Positions 9,601 to 15,485 of a stretch of DNA of 17,575 bases are shown here, one piece after another. Under the pieces are notes generated by a model that made no database searches, was not told where the DNA came from, and was given only the letters and a program-made list of their open reading frames with translations. Position numbers and translations under genes: made by a program. Position 1 is the first letter of the stretch. Each line of letters starts with the position of its first letter. The DNA comes from CAYTAU01 sp964442075 (lineage in GTDB: Bacteria; Bacteroidota; Bacteroidia; Bacteroidales; CAYTAU01), in NCBI GenBank assembly GCA_964442075.1, contig CAYTWH010000063.1, positions 1 to 17,575 on the forward strand, in the 5' to 3' direction.

Positions 9601-9865
9601 TAGAAAAGGCAGCGGTATTACTGTTATTTCGAGTTCAGGCGGTGTTGAATTTGCTATGGAAGGCGACGAGTGGCAAAACGGACTTTTCACCTATTGCATG
9701 CTTGAAGGTATAAAAACAAAAAAAGCCGATCTCAACAGAGATGGTAAAATTATTATTTCGGAGCTAAGAAGATATGTTTACAAAAAAGTTTCCAAGCTTA
9801 GTAAAGGAAAACAAAGACCTACATCAAGGGAAGAAAACCTAACATTAGATTACCGGATAAGGTAA
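6620..9865 (+). CDS. Exported WD40-repeat protein with C-terminal caspase (peptidase C14) domain
   Basis: A 1081-residue protein. A signal peptide (MLKHSLILLFFVFQLTVFS, cleavage near 19) predicts export. Residues about 25-615 hold roughly 14 WD40 units by my count, enough for two seven-bladed propellers. The last four are near consensus (FSPDGKYIASGGMDKTIRIW and neighbours); blades three, four and seven are degenerate. After a linker (about 620-700), residues about 715-805 look like a beta-sandwich. The caspase-fold peptidase spans about 808-1075, from DLYIVAIGVANY. Its dyad is intact: H890 in AGHG and C940 in MDTCHSG. Near the end, D1037-L-N1039-R-D1041-G-K-I...E1048 is an EF-hand-like calcium loop, as found in other bacterial caspase homologues. 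Caspase homologues cut after Arg/Lys or Asp; the target here is unknown. The propellers probably bind partners. Confidence 0.9.
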   Translation: MLKHSLILLFFVFQLTVFSQKPEVVLTTGHTDFISSLSISPDAKLLVSGGLDKLVKINDIATGRELRTIAGNSGRITQTDFDKTGKYIAAAMTSDEIKVWELSTGKLISAFNASSNSPGFDFCFNNSGIVYLNSGSTLCLKNWKNSSEPKVFEAAGLTRIKLYNDSLVYAYDYKSNLKLISLNTGKEKISKQLFDKFLYSTCKMDIDHKGEFLAIGFSDNIVRIYNTDDLSLFAEFKGFKGLIKNLKFDQKSQTLIVVEHSNDIRIWDVPNKKETGKYDVTTFTPTAIAVHPNQKLIMINDGKIILYLKQRSGKIVRTFKSKSNKIINMAYDQQGKYIAAATGDITIKLWNLKENKIDKVIPGFFPVAFNNTGKQLTTMGGAISLAVWDVETGKSLFNLDTESELIQNLSYSKNGKYLAGAGFYGIIKIWDIDKKELIKKFTGHVGGIYGTCFSPDGKYIASGGMDKTIRIWDFETGKEIKKIEDHNSIVSDVKFSPDGKVLASASWDKTIKLWNTETWELIRTLEGHTNMILSIDFDKEGKVLASSSGNNAVWEADNSIKIWDVNTGEELCSFNQHTGNIHKVIFDKTGDIAFSSGDDGMIKIWRYKDCIELASLISVYKNDYVILTPENYYTASHDALAGVSFRLGAVLYPFEQFDLRLNRPDIVASKIGKTPKGLIDAYNYVYKKRLKKMGFKEEDLGKDFFLPTVDISTKDLPLITKDNNIKFEILAKDVNYNLNRINVFVNDVPVYGVNGISIKEKNIKSLKYKLDVKIIPGPNKIQVSVLNNKGVESLKSTFHIIKDDAETKGDLYIVAIGVANYKDERFTLKYPAKDASDIINELGKNKNLYENIYTIKLENEQATKENILALADSLKNTKIEDAVLFFIAGHGVLDGNYDYYYGTYDMDFNNPKGKGLSYDELDILLGNISALKKLLIMDTCHSGELDKDEIEDNTEKETEQNDVKFRAAGIGVRQKEGFGIANSANLMQALFSDIRKGSGITVISSSGGVEFAMEGDEWQNGLFTYCMLEGIKTKKADLNRDGKIIISELRRYVYKKVSKLSKGKQRPTSREENLTLDYRIR

Positions 9866-9908
9866 TGCTGGTTTTAAAAGTTTTTAGATTTAAAATCGGC
9901 GTTCGCTA

Positions 9909-9957
9909 CTCTTTTAATTTTCCTCCGCCTCAGGCGGATAATTAAAGAGGGCTTTTT
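9909..9957 (+). terminator. Intrinsic terminator after the WD40-caspase gene
   Basis: A strong hairpin with outer arms CTCTTTTAATT (9909-9919) and AATTAAAGAG (9940-9949), inner arms TCCGCC (9924-9929) and GGCGGA (9933-9938), and a TCA loop. A T run (9953-9957) follows. It lies 44 nt after the WD40-caspase stop and separates that gene from the crotonase unit. Confidence 0.85.
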
Positions 9958-9974
9958 AATTTAATTTATTTCAC

Positions 9975-9982
9975 TATCTTCG
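9975..9982 (+). promoter_or_regulatory. Possible -7 promoter box for the enoyl-CoA hydratase gene
   Basis: TATCTTCG matches TAnnTTTG with one mismatch and lies 48 nt before the ATG at 10030, just after the upstream terminator. That is where a new promoter is needed. No clear -33 element was found. Confidence 0.35.
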
Positions 9983-10029
9983 CAATCATAAAAAATTATA
10001 GTTCAAAAACTTTAAAATATATTAAAATT

Positions 10030-10797
10030 ATGGATTACCAAATACTTAAATTAGAAGTAACAGATGGCATAGGAACTATTACAGTTAGTCGTCCAGAGGC
10101 AATGAATGCCTTAAATACCCGATTCTTTAATGAAATGGATGCAATGCTTGCTGAAATTGAAGTAAACGATGAAATTAAAGTTGTAATTATTACCGGCGAA
10201 GGAAAAGCATTTGTTGCAGGAGCTGATATTGCCGAAATGGTAGACATGAATTCCGAACAAGGAACAGCATTCTCAAAATTAGGACAAAATACTTTTAATG
10301 GAATAGAAAATCTTAACAAGCCTGTAATCGCTGCTGTAAACGGATTTGCGCTTGGTGGAGGTTTAGAATTTGCAATGTCTTGCGATTTTAGATTTGCAAG
10401 CAACAGAGCAAAATTCGGACAACCCGAAGTAAACCTCGGACTTATTCCCGGATACGCAGGCACACAACGTCTTGCCAGATTAACAAGTCTTGCCGATGCA
10501 CTTTATTTGCTATATACTGCCGATATGATCAATGCCGATGAAGCTCTACGAATTGGATTAGTTCAAAAAGTAGTTGAACCGGAAGAATTGATGAATGTAG
10601 CAATTGAAACTGCTAAAAAAATAGCATCAAAAGGACCGCTTGCAGTTAAGAAAATGAAGAAAGTAGTTCGTCAAGGATTTTTAATGGATTTTGAAAGCGG
10701 ATGCAATCTGGAAGCTAATGAGTTTGGATCATTATTTGGTAACGAAGGAGAAGAAGGCATGAGAGCCTTTATTGAAAAACGTAAACCTAATTGGTAA
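10030..10797 (+). CDS. Enoyl-CoA hydratase (crotonase)
   Basis: A 255-residue crotonase-fold enzyme that adds water across the double bond of 2-enoyl-CoA, in fatty-acid oxidation or short-chain acyl-CoA fermentation. Both catalytic glutamates of true hydratases are present: E113 in GGGLEFAMSCD and E133 in FGQPEVNLGLIPG. The oxyanion-hole segment FVAGADIAEM (61-70) is also intact, and GTQRL follows at 144-148. Length is typical for a monofunctional short-chain hydratase. The likely substrate is crotonyl-CoA or similar, inferred from family resemblance. No other beta-oxidation or butyrate genes lie in the window. Its stop overlaps the proposed TTG start of the RluA-like gene. Confidence 0.92.
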   Translation: MDYQILKLEVTDGIGTITVSRPEAMNALNTRFFNEMDAMLAEIEVNDEIKVVIITGEGKAFVAGADIAEMVDMNSEQGTAFSKLGQNTFNGIENLNKPVIAAVNGFALGGGLEFAMSCDFRFASNRAKFGQPEVNLGLIPGYAGTQRLARLTSLADALYLLYTADMINADEALRIGLVQKVVEPEELMNVAIETAKKIASKGPLAVKKMKKVVRQGFLMDFESGCNLEANEFGSLFGNEGEEGMRAFIEKRKPNW

Positions 10798-11684
10798 TAA
10801 TAGAATCGCATATTGTACCAGAAGGTGTTGAAAGAATAAGGTTTTATAATTATGCTTGCAAAATATTTAACACAATACCCTCTAACAAAGGAATAAAAAA
10901 AGCCATTAATAATGGCTTTTTTTATATCGATGGAGAAATTGCGCAATCTGGTAATTGGGTTAAAACCGGTCAAAAAATTGAACTTGCAGAACAGAATACC
11001 AAACCTCCAAAAACCTATAATTTATTTTTAGAAATTGTTTTTGAAGATGAATTTATTGCAATAATAAATAAACCTGCAGGGATAATTGTAAGTGGAAATC
11101 AGTTTAAAACAATTGAAAATGCCTTATTATACAATATTAAACCATCAAAATCAAATGATGCTTTAAAATGGGCAAAACCGGTTCATCGAATCGATTTCGC
11201 TACAAGCGGATTATTAATTGCTGCAAAAACGAGTAAAGCAATTATTGAACTTGGAAAACAATTCGAGAACAGAGAAGTTAAAAAAAGATATAGGGCTATT
11301 GTTATTGGGAAAATCTCAAATAAAGGAAAAATTGATACTCCAATTGATGAGAAAAATGCTTTAACTAAATATCAATTGATTAAACATGTTCCATCATTAA
11401 CTAACCAATGGCTTTCACTTATTGATTTGTATCCACATACCGGCAGAAAACATCAGTTAAGAAAACATTTATCGGAAATTGGATTTCCAATAATGGGCGA
11501 TAAACTTTATCAGAACAAAGGACAAATGATAAAAGGCAAAGGCATGTTTTTGTGTGCTGTTGAGCTTAGTTTTTTTCATCCTATTACAAATGATAAATTG
11601 AATTTTAAGATTGATGAATCTCATAAATTTAATTCATTTCTTGAAAGAGAACAGGCAAGGTGGGAGAAATTTAATATTAATTAA
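10791..11684 (+). CDS. RluA-family pseudouridine synthase with S4 domain, TTG start
   Basis: A 297-residue RNA pseudouridine synthase of the RluA/RluC/RluD group, which isomerises specific uridines in rRNA or tRNA. An N-terminal S4 RNA-binding domain (about 26-66, SNKGIKKAINNGFFYIDG) is followed by the catalytic domain: IAIINKPAGIIVSGN (89-103), HRID with catalytic D135 (132-135), and PHTGRKHQLRKHL near the C-terminus. The start is unusual. No ATG or GTG exists in frame before the S4 domain, and the only usual start codon is TTG at 10791, overlapping the last 7 nt of the crotonase gene. Reinitiation after the upstream stop is therefore likely. The target site cannot be told from sequence. A terminator-like palindrome lies inside the S4 coding part. 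Confidence 0.85.
   Translation: MVIIESHIVPEGVERIRFYNYACKIFNTIPSNKGIKKAINNGFFYIDGEIAQSGNWVKTGQKIELAEQNTKPPKTYNLFLEIVFEDEFIAIINKPAGIIVSGNQFKTIENALLYNIKPSKSNDALKWAKPVHRIDFATSGLLIAAKTSKAIIELGKQFENREVKKRYRAIVIGKISNKGKIDTPIDEKNALTKYQLIKHVPSLTNQWLSLIDLYPHTGRKHQLRKHLSEIGFPIMGDKLYQNKGQMIKGKGMFLCAVELSFFHPITNDKLNFKIDESHKFNSFLEREQARWEKFNIN
10895..10923. repeat. Perfect terminator-like palindrome within the RluA-like gene
   Basis: Seven A, GCCATT (10902-10907), loop AAT, AATGGC (10911-10916) and seven T (10917-10923) form a perfect 13-bp inverted repeat that reads as a bidirectional intrinsic terminator. It lies in codons 35-45, encoding part of the S4 domain. If transcription outruns translation here it could cause premature termination. 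It may also be a codon-level coincidence. Confidence 0.6.
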
Positions 11685-11692
11685 AAAAAAAA

Positions 11693-11917
11693 GCCCGACT
11701 TTACGCCAAGCTCTAACCTTAAAAATCAATTGTTATGAGCTAACAAAAGATTATATCCCAATACAAAAATATTAAAATAAAATTAATTTACAAAAAAAAC
11801 ATCCAATGTTTTTTAGACATCGGATGTTTGTAAATGCTTTACATAAATACAAGTTTCCGAACTTGTGGTCTCTGCTTTTTCAATTAATCACAAGTTACAA
11901 ACTTGCGACAGTTGGGA
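11693..11917. repeat. Direct repeat copy 1 (about 225 bp), intergenic
   Basis: This block begins GCCCGACTTTA and ends CAGTTGGGA. It is nearly identical, in the same orientation, to 12214-12440. It contains three inverted repeats: arms 11798-11809/11817-11828, arms ACAAGTT/AACTTGT (11849-11855/11860-11866), and arms CAAGTT/AACTTG (11891-11896/11900-11905). It follows the stop of the RluA-like gene by 8 nt and lies downstream of the small minus-strand membrane protein gene. No transposase is associated. It is most likely a dispersed intergenic repeat of this genome. Confidence 0.85.
11792..11828 (-). terminator. Minus-strand intrinsic terminator in repeat copy 1
   Basis: Read on the minus strand, AACATCCGATGT and ACATTGGATGTT form a 12-bp stem with one mismatch and a seven-base loop, and a run of eight T starts at its base. 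It is well placed to end transcripts of the small membrane protein gene upstream. Confidence 0.65.
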
Positions 11918-11941
11918 GAATATTAGAATATTATATTATAA

Positions 11942-11985
11942 ACACACCGACAACATGTCTGCGTGAGCGGGGATATTGCACTTTA
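11942..11985. other. GC-richer intergenic segment between the repeats
   Basis: A stretch including CATGTCTGCGTGAGCGGGGA is clearly richer in G and C than the surrounding AT-rich DNA and encodes nothing convincing. It may be part of another dispersed intergenic repeat of this genome, which the window alone cannot show. Confidence 0.3.
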
Positions 11986-11988
11986 TAC

Positions 11989-12171
11989 TTATGTCTCTTT
12001 AATTTTTTTTCTCCTTATAATTAATAATATTATTGAAGAAATAATTATAACACTTCCAAATACTAACAAGAATGAAGCAATAATTTTTACCCCCATTACT
12101 TTTAACATAGCACCAAGGACAATAGAAATACTGGATAAAACTATAGTTATTAATAAAATTCTTTCTTTCAT
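11989..12171 (-). CDS. Small two-helix membrane protein
   Basis: A 60-residue protein starting MKERILLITIVLSSISIVLG. It has two hydrophobic helices (about 5-25 and 27-52) separated by a short KVMGVK turn, and a basic tail RRKKIKET. An upstream in-frame extension to 12231 would begin inside the neighbouring repeat and read hydrophilic sequence, so I chose the ATG at 12171. Similar tiny two-helix proteins, reminiscent of the membrane part of GldL, occur in Bacteroidota, but I do not recognise a named family. It sits exactly between two direct repeats, with a minus-strand terminator downstream in copy 1. Function is unknown. It could also be a non-coding remnant, though the hydrophobic pattern and basic tail argue for a real gene. 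Confidence 0.55.
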   Translation of the reverse strand: MKERILLITIVLSSISIVLGAMLKVMGVKIIASFLLVFGSVIIISSIILLIIRRKKIKET

Positions 12172-12213
12172 AATAAATAAATTTAACCCATTTGTTGTAT
12201 TCCACATGCTACG

Positions 12214-12440
12214 GCCCGACTTTACCGCCAAGCTCTAACCTTAAAAATCAATTGTTATGAGCTAACAAAAGATTACATACCAATACAAAAATAGTAAAAT
12301 AAAATTAATTTACAAAAAAAACATCCAATGTTTTTTAGACATCGGATGTTTGTAAATATTTTACATAAATACAAGTTTCCGAACTTGTGGTTTCTGCTTT
12401 TTCCATTAACCACCAGTTGCAAACTGACGGCAGTTGGGGA
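12214..12440. repeat. Direct repeat copy 2 (about 226 bp), intergenic
   Basis: This is the second copy of the block at 11693-11917, in the same orientation and differing by scattered substitutions and a one-base indel near its left end. It lies just downstream of the minus-strand exported-protein operon. The third hairpin differs in both arms in a compensating way: an A-T pair in copy 1 becomes C-G here (CAGTT/AACTG). That suggests the hairpin itself has been kept. Confidence 0.85.
12314..12350 (-). terminator. Minus-strand terminator of the exported-protein operon, in repeat copy 2
   Basis: This is the same hairpin as in copy 1 (arms 12320-12331 and 12339-12350), with a run of T on the minus strand. 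It lies about 130 nt downstream of the last gene of the five-gene operon and is the first terminator-like structure after its stop codon. Confidence 0.65.
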
Positions 12441-12476
12441 CTATAAAATATTTGTTTTACTCCAAAACAATTTTCT

Positions 12477-13439
12477 CTACCACCACCCTTTTACATTATA
12501 AACAGTTTTTGGCTGATTATTACCATAAGCTACTCCAATATCTCTATATGCTTTAATTCTTTCACTTTCTTGTGCTTGTTCTTTCAAAATATATTTCCAT
12601 TCTCTAGCATCTATCTGTTTTACCTTAATAGCAATTTTATTTGATAATGTTTTTACTTCGCTAAAACAAGATGCTTCAGGTTCTATAGTTGATAATATAG
12701 CACCTGCTCTTTCCGCAGCTTCCATATCTTGAGAAGCATTCCAAATACCTTGAGCTTCTTGTAATTTCATTTTACAATCTCTATCAATTTTTTTCTTATA
12801 TATTGGAACAATTGCATCCATGCATTTATCAAAACATTCTTTACATACTTCAGGAACAGATGTTAATTTTAAGATCGCGGCTTCAAACTCATTTTGTGCC
12901 ACAAGAGTCTGTGCTTCTTTAATTATAAAGTCACATCTGCTATTATAATATTCAACGATTTTTGTTTTTCCTGTTATAACGAAATCCTGAATTATTGGAT
13001 TAGCAGATTTGATTTGCTTGATTGCAGCAATATATGCCTTTGTCTCGTTAACCCCAACGCCCTTAACCTCAATGGATTCACTGGCAAACTTAGTGCCTTC
13101 AATACCATCGCCAATATACAAAGTTACTTCAAGTGTCAATGCAGTCATTGGCGGAGAAGTGGCTGTTAAGTCTTTGGTTGACACTGTTATATTAGGAGTT
13201 ATAATAAATCTTGGGTTTAAAGCACTTCCTCCTACACCATTTTTTGTAGCAATTTGACTCAACTTATTAGAAAGCATTTTTTTAGCCGAAGAAGGTAAAC
13301 CTTCTATTTGGTCAGACACAAAAGAATTTAATACAATTCTTCCTAAATCATCAACTTTTCCAGCCTTATTTTGAGCATTAGTGTTAATGCATACAATAGA
13401 CAACATAGTAGCTATTGCAAATATTTTTATTTTATTCAT
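12477..13439 (-). CDS. Exported protein of unknown function, last gene of the five-gene operon
   Basis: A 320-residue protein with a signal peptide (MNKIKIFAIATMLSIVCINTNAQ, cleavage near 23). Residues about 40-155 form an alpha/beta region: LPSSAKKMLSNKLSQI, then NPRFIITPNITVSTKD, LTLEVTLYIGDG and a helix with NETKAYIAAIKQIK. I read it as possibly of the TolB/CsgG/LpoB-like type. Residues about 160-290 are helical and could be TPR-like. They hold a cysteine cluster C199-x-x-C202-x-x-x-C206 plus C169, C222 and C258, which may form disulfides outside the cytoplasm. The protein ends in VKGWW. It follows the DUF6175-like gene by 20 nt and is probably cotranscribed. I know similar hypothetical proteins from Bacteroidota but no assigned function. 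Confidence 0.75.
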   Translation of the reverse strand: MNKIKIFAIATMLSIVCINTNAQNKAGKVDDLGRIVLNSFVSDQIEGLPSSAKKMLSNKLSQIATKNGVGGSALNPRFIITPNITVSTKDLTATSPPMTALTLEVTLYIGDGIEGTKFASESIEVKGVGVNETKAYIAAIKQIKSANPIIQDFVITGKTKIVEYYNSRCDFIIKEAQTLVAQNEFEAAILKLTSVPEVCKECFDKCMDAIVPIYKKKIDRDCKMKLQEAQGIWNASQDMEAAERAGAILSTIEPEASCFSEVKTLSNKIAIKVKQIDAREWKYILKEQAQESERIKAYRDIGVAYGNNQPKTVYNVKGWW

Positions 13440-13459
13440 AATTATTTATTTTTAAAATG

Positions 13460-14425
13460 TTATTTACCTCCAAGATATATAGTTGCTCTACCTAACCCTT
13501 TTGTTGTCACCTTATTTACAATTAGATAAGGTTCGCTCTTAAGAAACTTACTAAGTTGTTTAGCAAATCGTCTTGTATCCATAGCTCGTTGTTTACCGTT
13601 TTTCTCATAATACAAAGGAATTCTGACTTGTTCAAATAGCATCATATTCTCTGTTGCATCAGTAGTGCTATATCTACCATTAACAGTATTATCAGCCATC
13701 CAATCCTCTATAATCTCACTTAATTCTGTATCGTCATCTCCATATTCTGTTTCAAGATCTTCCTCCCAGTCATCCCATTTTTTTATTCGAATAATAACTT
13801 CTCTTCCATTGGCAAATAAATCATCAAAATGTGTCATTAACGAAGAGTTAAAATTATCTATATGTGACAATACGGCTTCTTCTAATAAAACAGGAAGTTC
13901 AGCAGAAAAGGAAGGAGCTCCTGTTCCTGTAGCAGTTGCAACCTGTTTGTCTGTATATGAATCTAAACCTTGCAAATTAAATGTTACAGATTTCTTTGGA
14001 CCTGTTGTATTAATAGTCCATGTTAATTGCATTATTATATCTGCTTTTGCCACAGCCTTCAATTTATCAACAGGACTTTCGCTAGCACCCATTCCTGATT
14101 CTTTTGAAGACATCATAGCATCTTCGGCACTATTTGCTTCTAATGTTTTAATTGCTGATTCCATATTTTTTAAAGGAAAACCTCTCTCAGCCATTAAACC
14201 ATTAATTGTACTAATAACTTGTAATAAATCAGGGTTTTCTTGAAACGCTTTTTTATAATTAGGAATTTTTACTGTTGTTCCCTGATTATCAAATTCCATC
14301 ATATAACCATTTGTGTTACACCACACATCACTTGGAACAACCATAATCGTTGGTTTCTTTGCTTGCGAAAAGGCATTAGTAACAATAACTATTACTGCTA
14401 CCATTAAAAATATTATTTTTTTCAT
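13460..14425 (-). CDS. DUF6175-like exported protein
   Basis: A 321-residue protein with a signal peptide (MKKIIFLMVAVIVIVTNAFS, cleavage near 20). The mature part begins KKPTIMVVPSDVWCNTNGYM and continues with ISTINGLMAERGFPLKNMES and an EANSAEDAMM helix. This pattern matches what I remember as DUF6175, a Bacteroidota family of unknown function. The order of strands (IMVVPS, ADIIMQLTWTI at 128-138, VTFNLQGLDSYTDKQVATATG at 147-167) resembles CsgG/LpoB-type proteins, where a strand like LQGLDSYTDKQVA corresponds to the duty-cycle beta-hairpin. That fold link is inference. A very acidic stretch lies at 218-240. It sits 5 nt downstream of the lipoprotein gene, so it is clearly part of the operon. 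Confidence 0.8.
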   Translation of the reverse strand: MKKIIFLMVAVIVIVTNAFSQAKKPTIMVVPSDVWCNTNGYMMEFDNQGTTVKIPNYKKAFQENPDLLQVISTINGLMAERGFPLKNMESAIKTLEANSAEDAMMSSKESGMGASESPVDKLKAVAKADIIMQLTWTINTTGPKKSVTFNLQGLDSYTDKQVATATGTGAPSFSAELPVLLEEAVLSHIDNFNSSLMTHFDDLFANGREVIIRIKKWDDWEEDLETEYGDDDTELSEIIEDWMADNTVNGRYSTTDATENMMLFEQVRIPLYYEKNGKQRAMDTRRFAKQLSKFLKSEPYLIVNKVTTKGLGRATIYLGGK

Positions 14426-14430
14426 AGTAT

Positions 14431-14919
14431 TTATTTTATTATATTATCAATTATCATTTTTTCTCTAAGCTTGGCTCTTTGTACACGAACAATTATGCCG
14501 TAAGTTTCTTGATCACCAGCTTGTTTCCTTCCTTTAAAAACAGAAAAATGTAAATTTGAACCATCTTCTCCAGTAATAAACTCTTTATAAGGTCCGTTAT
14601 CTGCAAAGAATTTATTGAAATAAGATTCATTATTTTCTTGTGCATTTACAGCAACTATAACTGGTTTTAAATTACATTCTGTTTTCCCTTTTCGTATGCC
14701 TTTAAAAAGCACATCTCTTACAGCATTTTTTTTTGCTTGTTCAATGGCATCACTTCTATTTCTTCCAGATCCCCATGTTTTAATAGTTTGAGAACCATCC
14801 TGCTCAACACCCATACATTCTGATTCGTAAGAATAATTACCTGCTATGTGTCTTTGTGGATTACACGAAACTAACAAAATAATTGCTGTAACATAAATTC
14901 CTAAAATTATTTTTTTCAT
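14431..14919 (-). CDS. Lipoprotein paralogous to the 174-residue neighbour
   Basis: A 162-residue protein whose signal ends in a lipobox, LLVSC with C19, so it should be lipid-anchored in the inner or outer membrane. It matches the upstream 174-residue protein in four ordered blocks: YESECMG (31-37), AIEQAKKNAVRDVLFKG (58-74), YFNKFFADNGPYKEF (100-114) and GIIVRVQRAKLREKM (141-155). The Ala/Lys-rich helix that packs before a VLFKG strand is reminiscent of LPP20-type lipoproteins, but I cannot assign that family with confidence. It lies 18 nt after its paralogue and 5 nt before the DUF6175-like gene. Function is unknown. Confidence 0.78.
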   Translation of the reverse strand: MKKIILGIYVTAIILLVSCNPQRHIAGNYSYESECMGVEQDGSQTIKTWGSGRNRSDAIEQAKKNAVRDVLFKGIRKGKTECNLKPVIVAVNAQENNESYFNKFFADNGPYKEFITGEDGSNLHFSVFKGRKQAGDQETYGIIVRVQRAKLREKMIIDNIIK

Positions 14920-14937
14920 ATCTATATTTTTTTATTA

Positions 14938-15462
14938 TTAAAAACCTGACGCTAAACCACGTATTATTCCAGCTGCCTCTAAATCTTTTCTTAACAAATC
15001 TTTTTGTACAGAAACGACAAGACCTACTTTATACTCATTTTTCCCAACTTTTAAAACGTCTCCTGCACCAACAGCACCATCTGTTGAAGAAGAAACAAAC
15101 TTCATATATTTTCCTCCATCAGCAAAAAAATCTTTAAAAAAGACAGCCTTTTCTTGCTCAATATTTGGATTTCTTGCTAAGGGTTTTTGAGAAGAGCATC
15201 CTTGCCCACCACCTGCAAAACCCTTAAAAATCACACCATGAATTGAATTCTTTTTAGCTTGTTCTAATGCTACATGGGGCTTTTTTGAATATGACCATAC
15301 CTTTATTAAATATGTCCCTTGTGTACCTGTGCCCACACACTCAATTTCGTACCTCCATTGTATTGTTTCTTTATCAGCTTTCTTTCGAGCTTGACAAATT
15401 CCTTCTATTGAAAATAAGACCAATAGAAGGATTAACATGTTAAATCTAATTAGTGTTTTCAT
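14938..15462 (-). CDS. Exported protein, tandem paralogue of the lipoprotein downstream
   Basis: A 174-residue protein with a signal peptide (cleavage near residue 24, GICQ) but no lipobox cysteine at the cleavage site. It therefore looks like a soluble exported form of the same domain as the next gene. Shared blocks are YEIECVG (38-44), ALEQAKKNSIHGVIFKG (65-81), FFKDFFADGGKY (108-119) and GLVVSVQKDLLRKDL (147-161). A glycine-rich insert with a cysteine (GGGQGCSS, 84-91) sits where the paralogue has an ECN. It follows the 423-residue gene by 23 nt. The pair presumably arose by tandem duplication. No function is known to me. Confidence 0.76.
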   Translation of the reverse strand: MKTLIRFNMLILLLVLFSIEGICQARKKADKETIQWRYEIECVGTGTQGTYLIKVWSYSKKPHVALEQAKKNSIHGVIFKGFAGGGQGCSSQKPLARNPNIEQEKAVFFKDFFADGGKYMKFVSSSTDGAVGAGDVLKVGKNEYKVGLVVSVQKDLLRKDLEAAGIIRGLASGF

Positions 15463-15485
15463 TGTTCGTTAATTTTAATTAATTA

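Noticed and set aside
6620..9865. WD40-caspase gene as part of a defence island
   Set aside because: The neighbours are ribD and a crotonase gene, no nuclease, toxin or sensor partner is near, and the signal peptide argues against a cytoplasmic abortive-infection role.
10035..10463. Minus-strand open frame of 142 codons opposite the crotonase gene
   Set aside because: It mirrors a well-conserved enzyme frame with both catalytic residues intact; the reverse translation is serine/proline-rich and featureless.
12171..12231. Longer start for the small membrane protein (80 residues)
   Set aside because: The extra 20 residues are polar and partly encoded by repeat copy 2, while the ATG at 12171 directly precedes the first helix.
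11806..12238. Plus-strand open frames running through repeat copy 1 and over the small membrane gene
   Set aside because: They are composed of repeat hairpins and the complement of the small gene, with no domain or plausible start context.
11693..12440. Possible CRISPR or insertion sequence
   Set aside because: There are only two long copies with no regular spacers, no transposase and no evident target-site duplication.
13665..14243. Plus-strand open frame of 192 codons opposite the DUF6175-like gene
   Set aside because: It lies wholly antisense to a gene with a clear signal peptide, family resemblance and operon position, and its translation has no recognisable domain.
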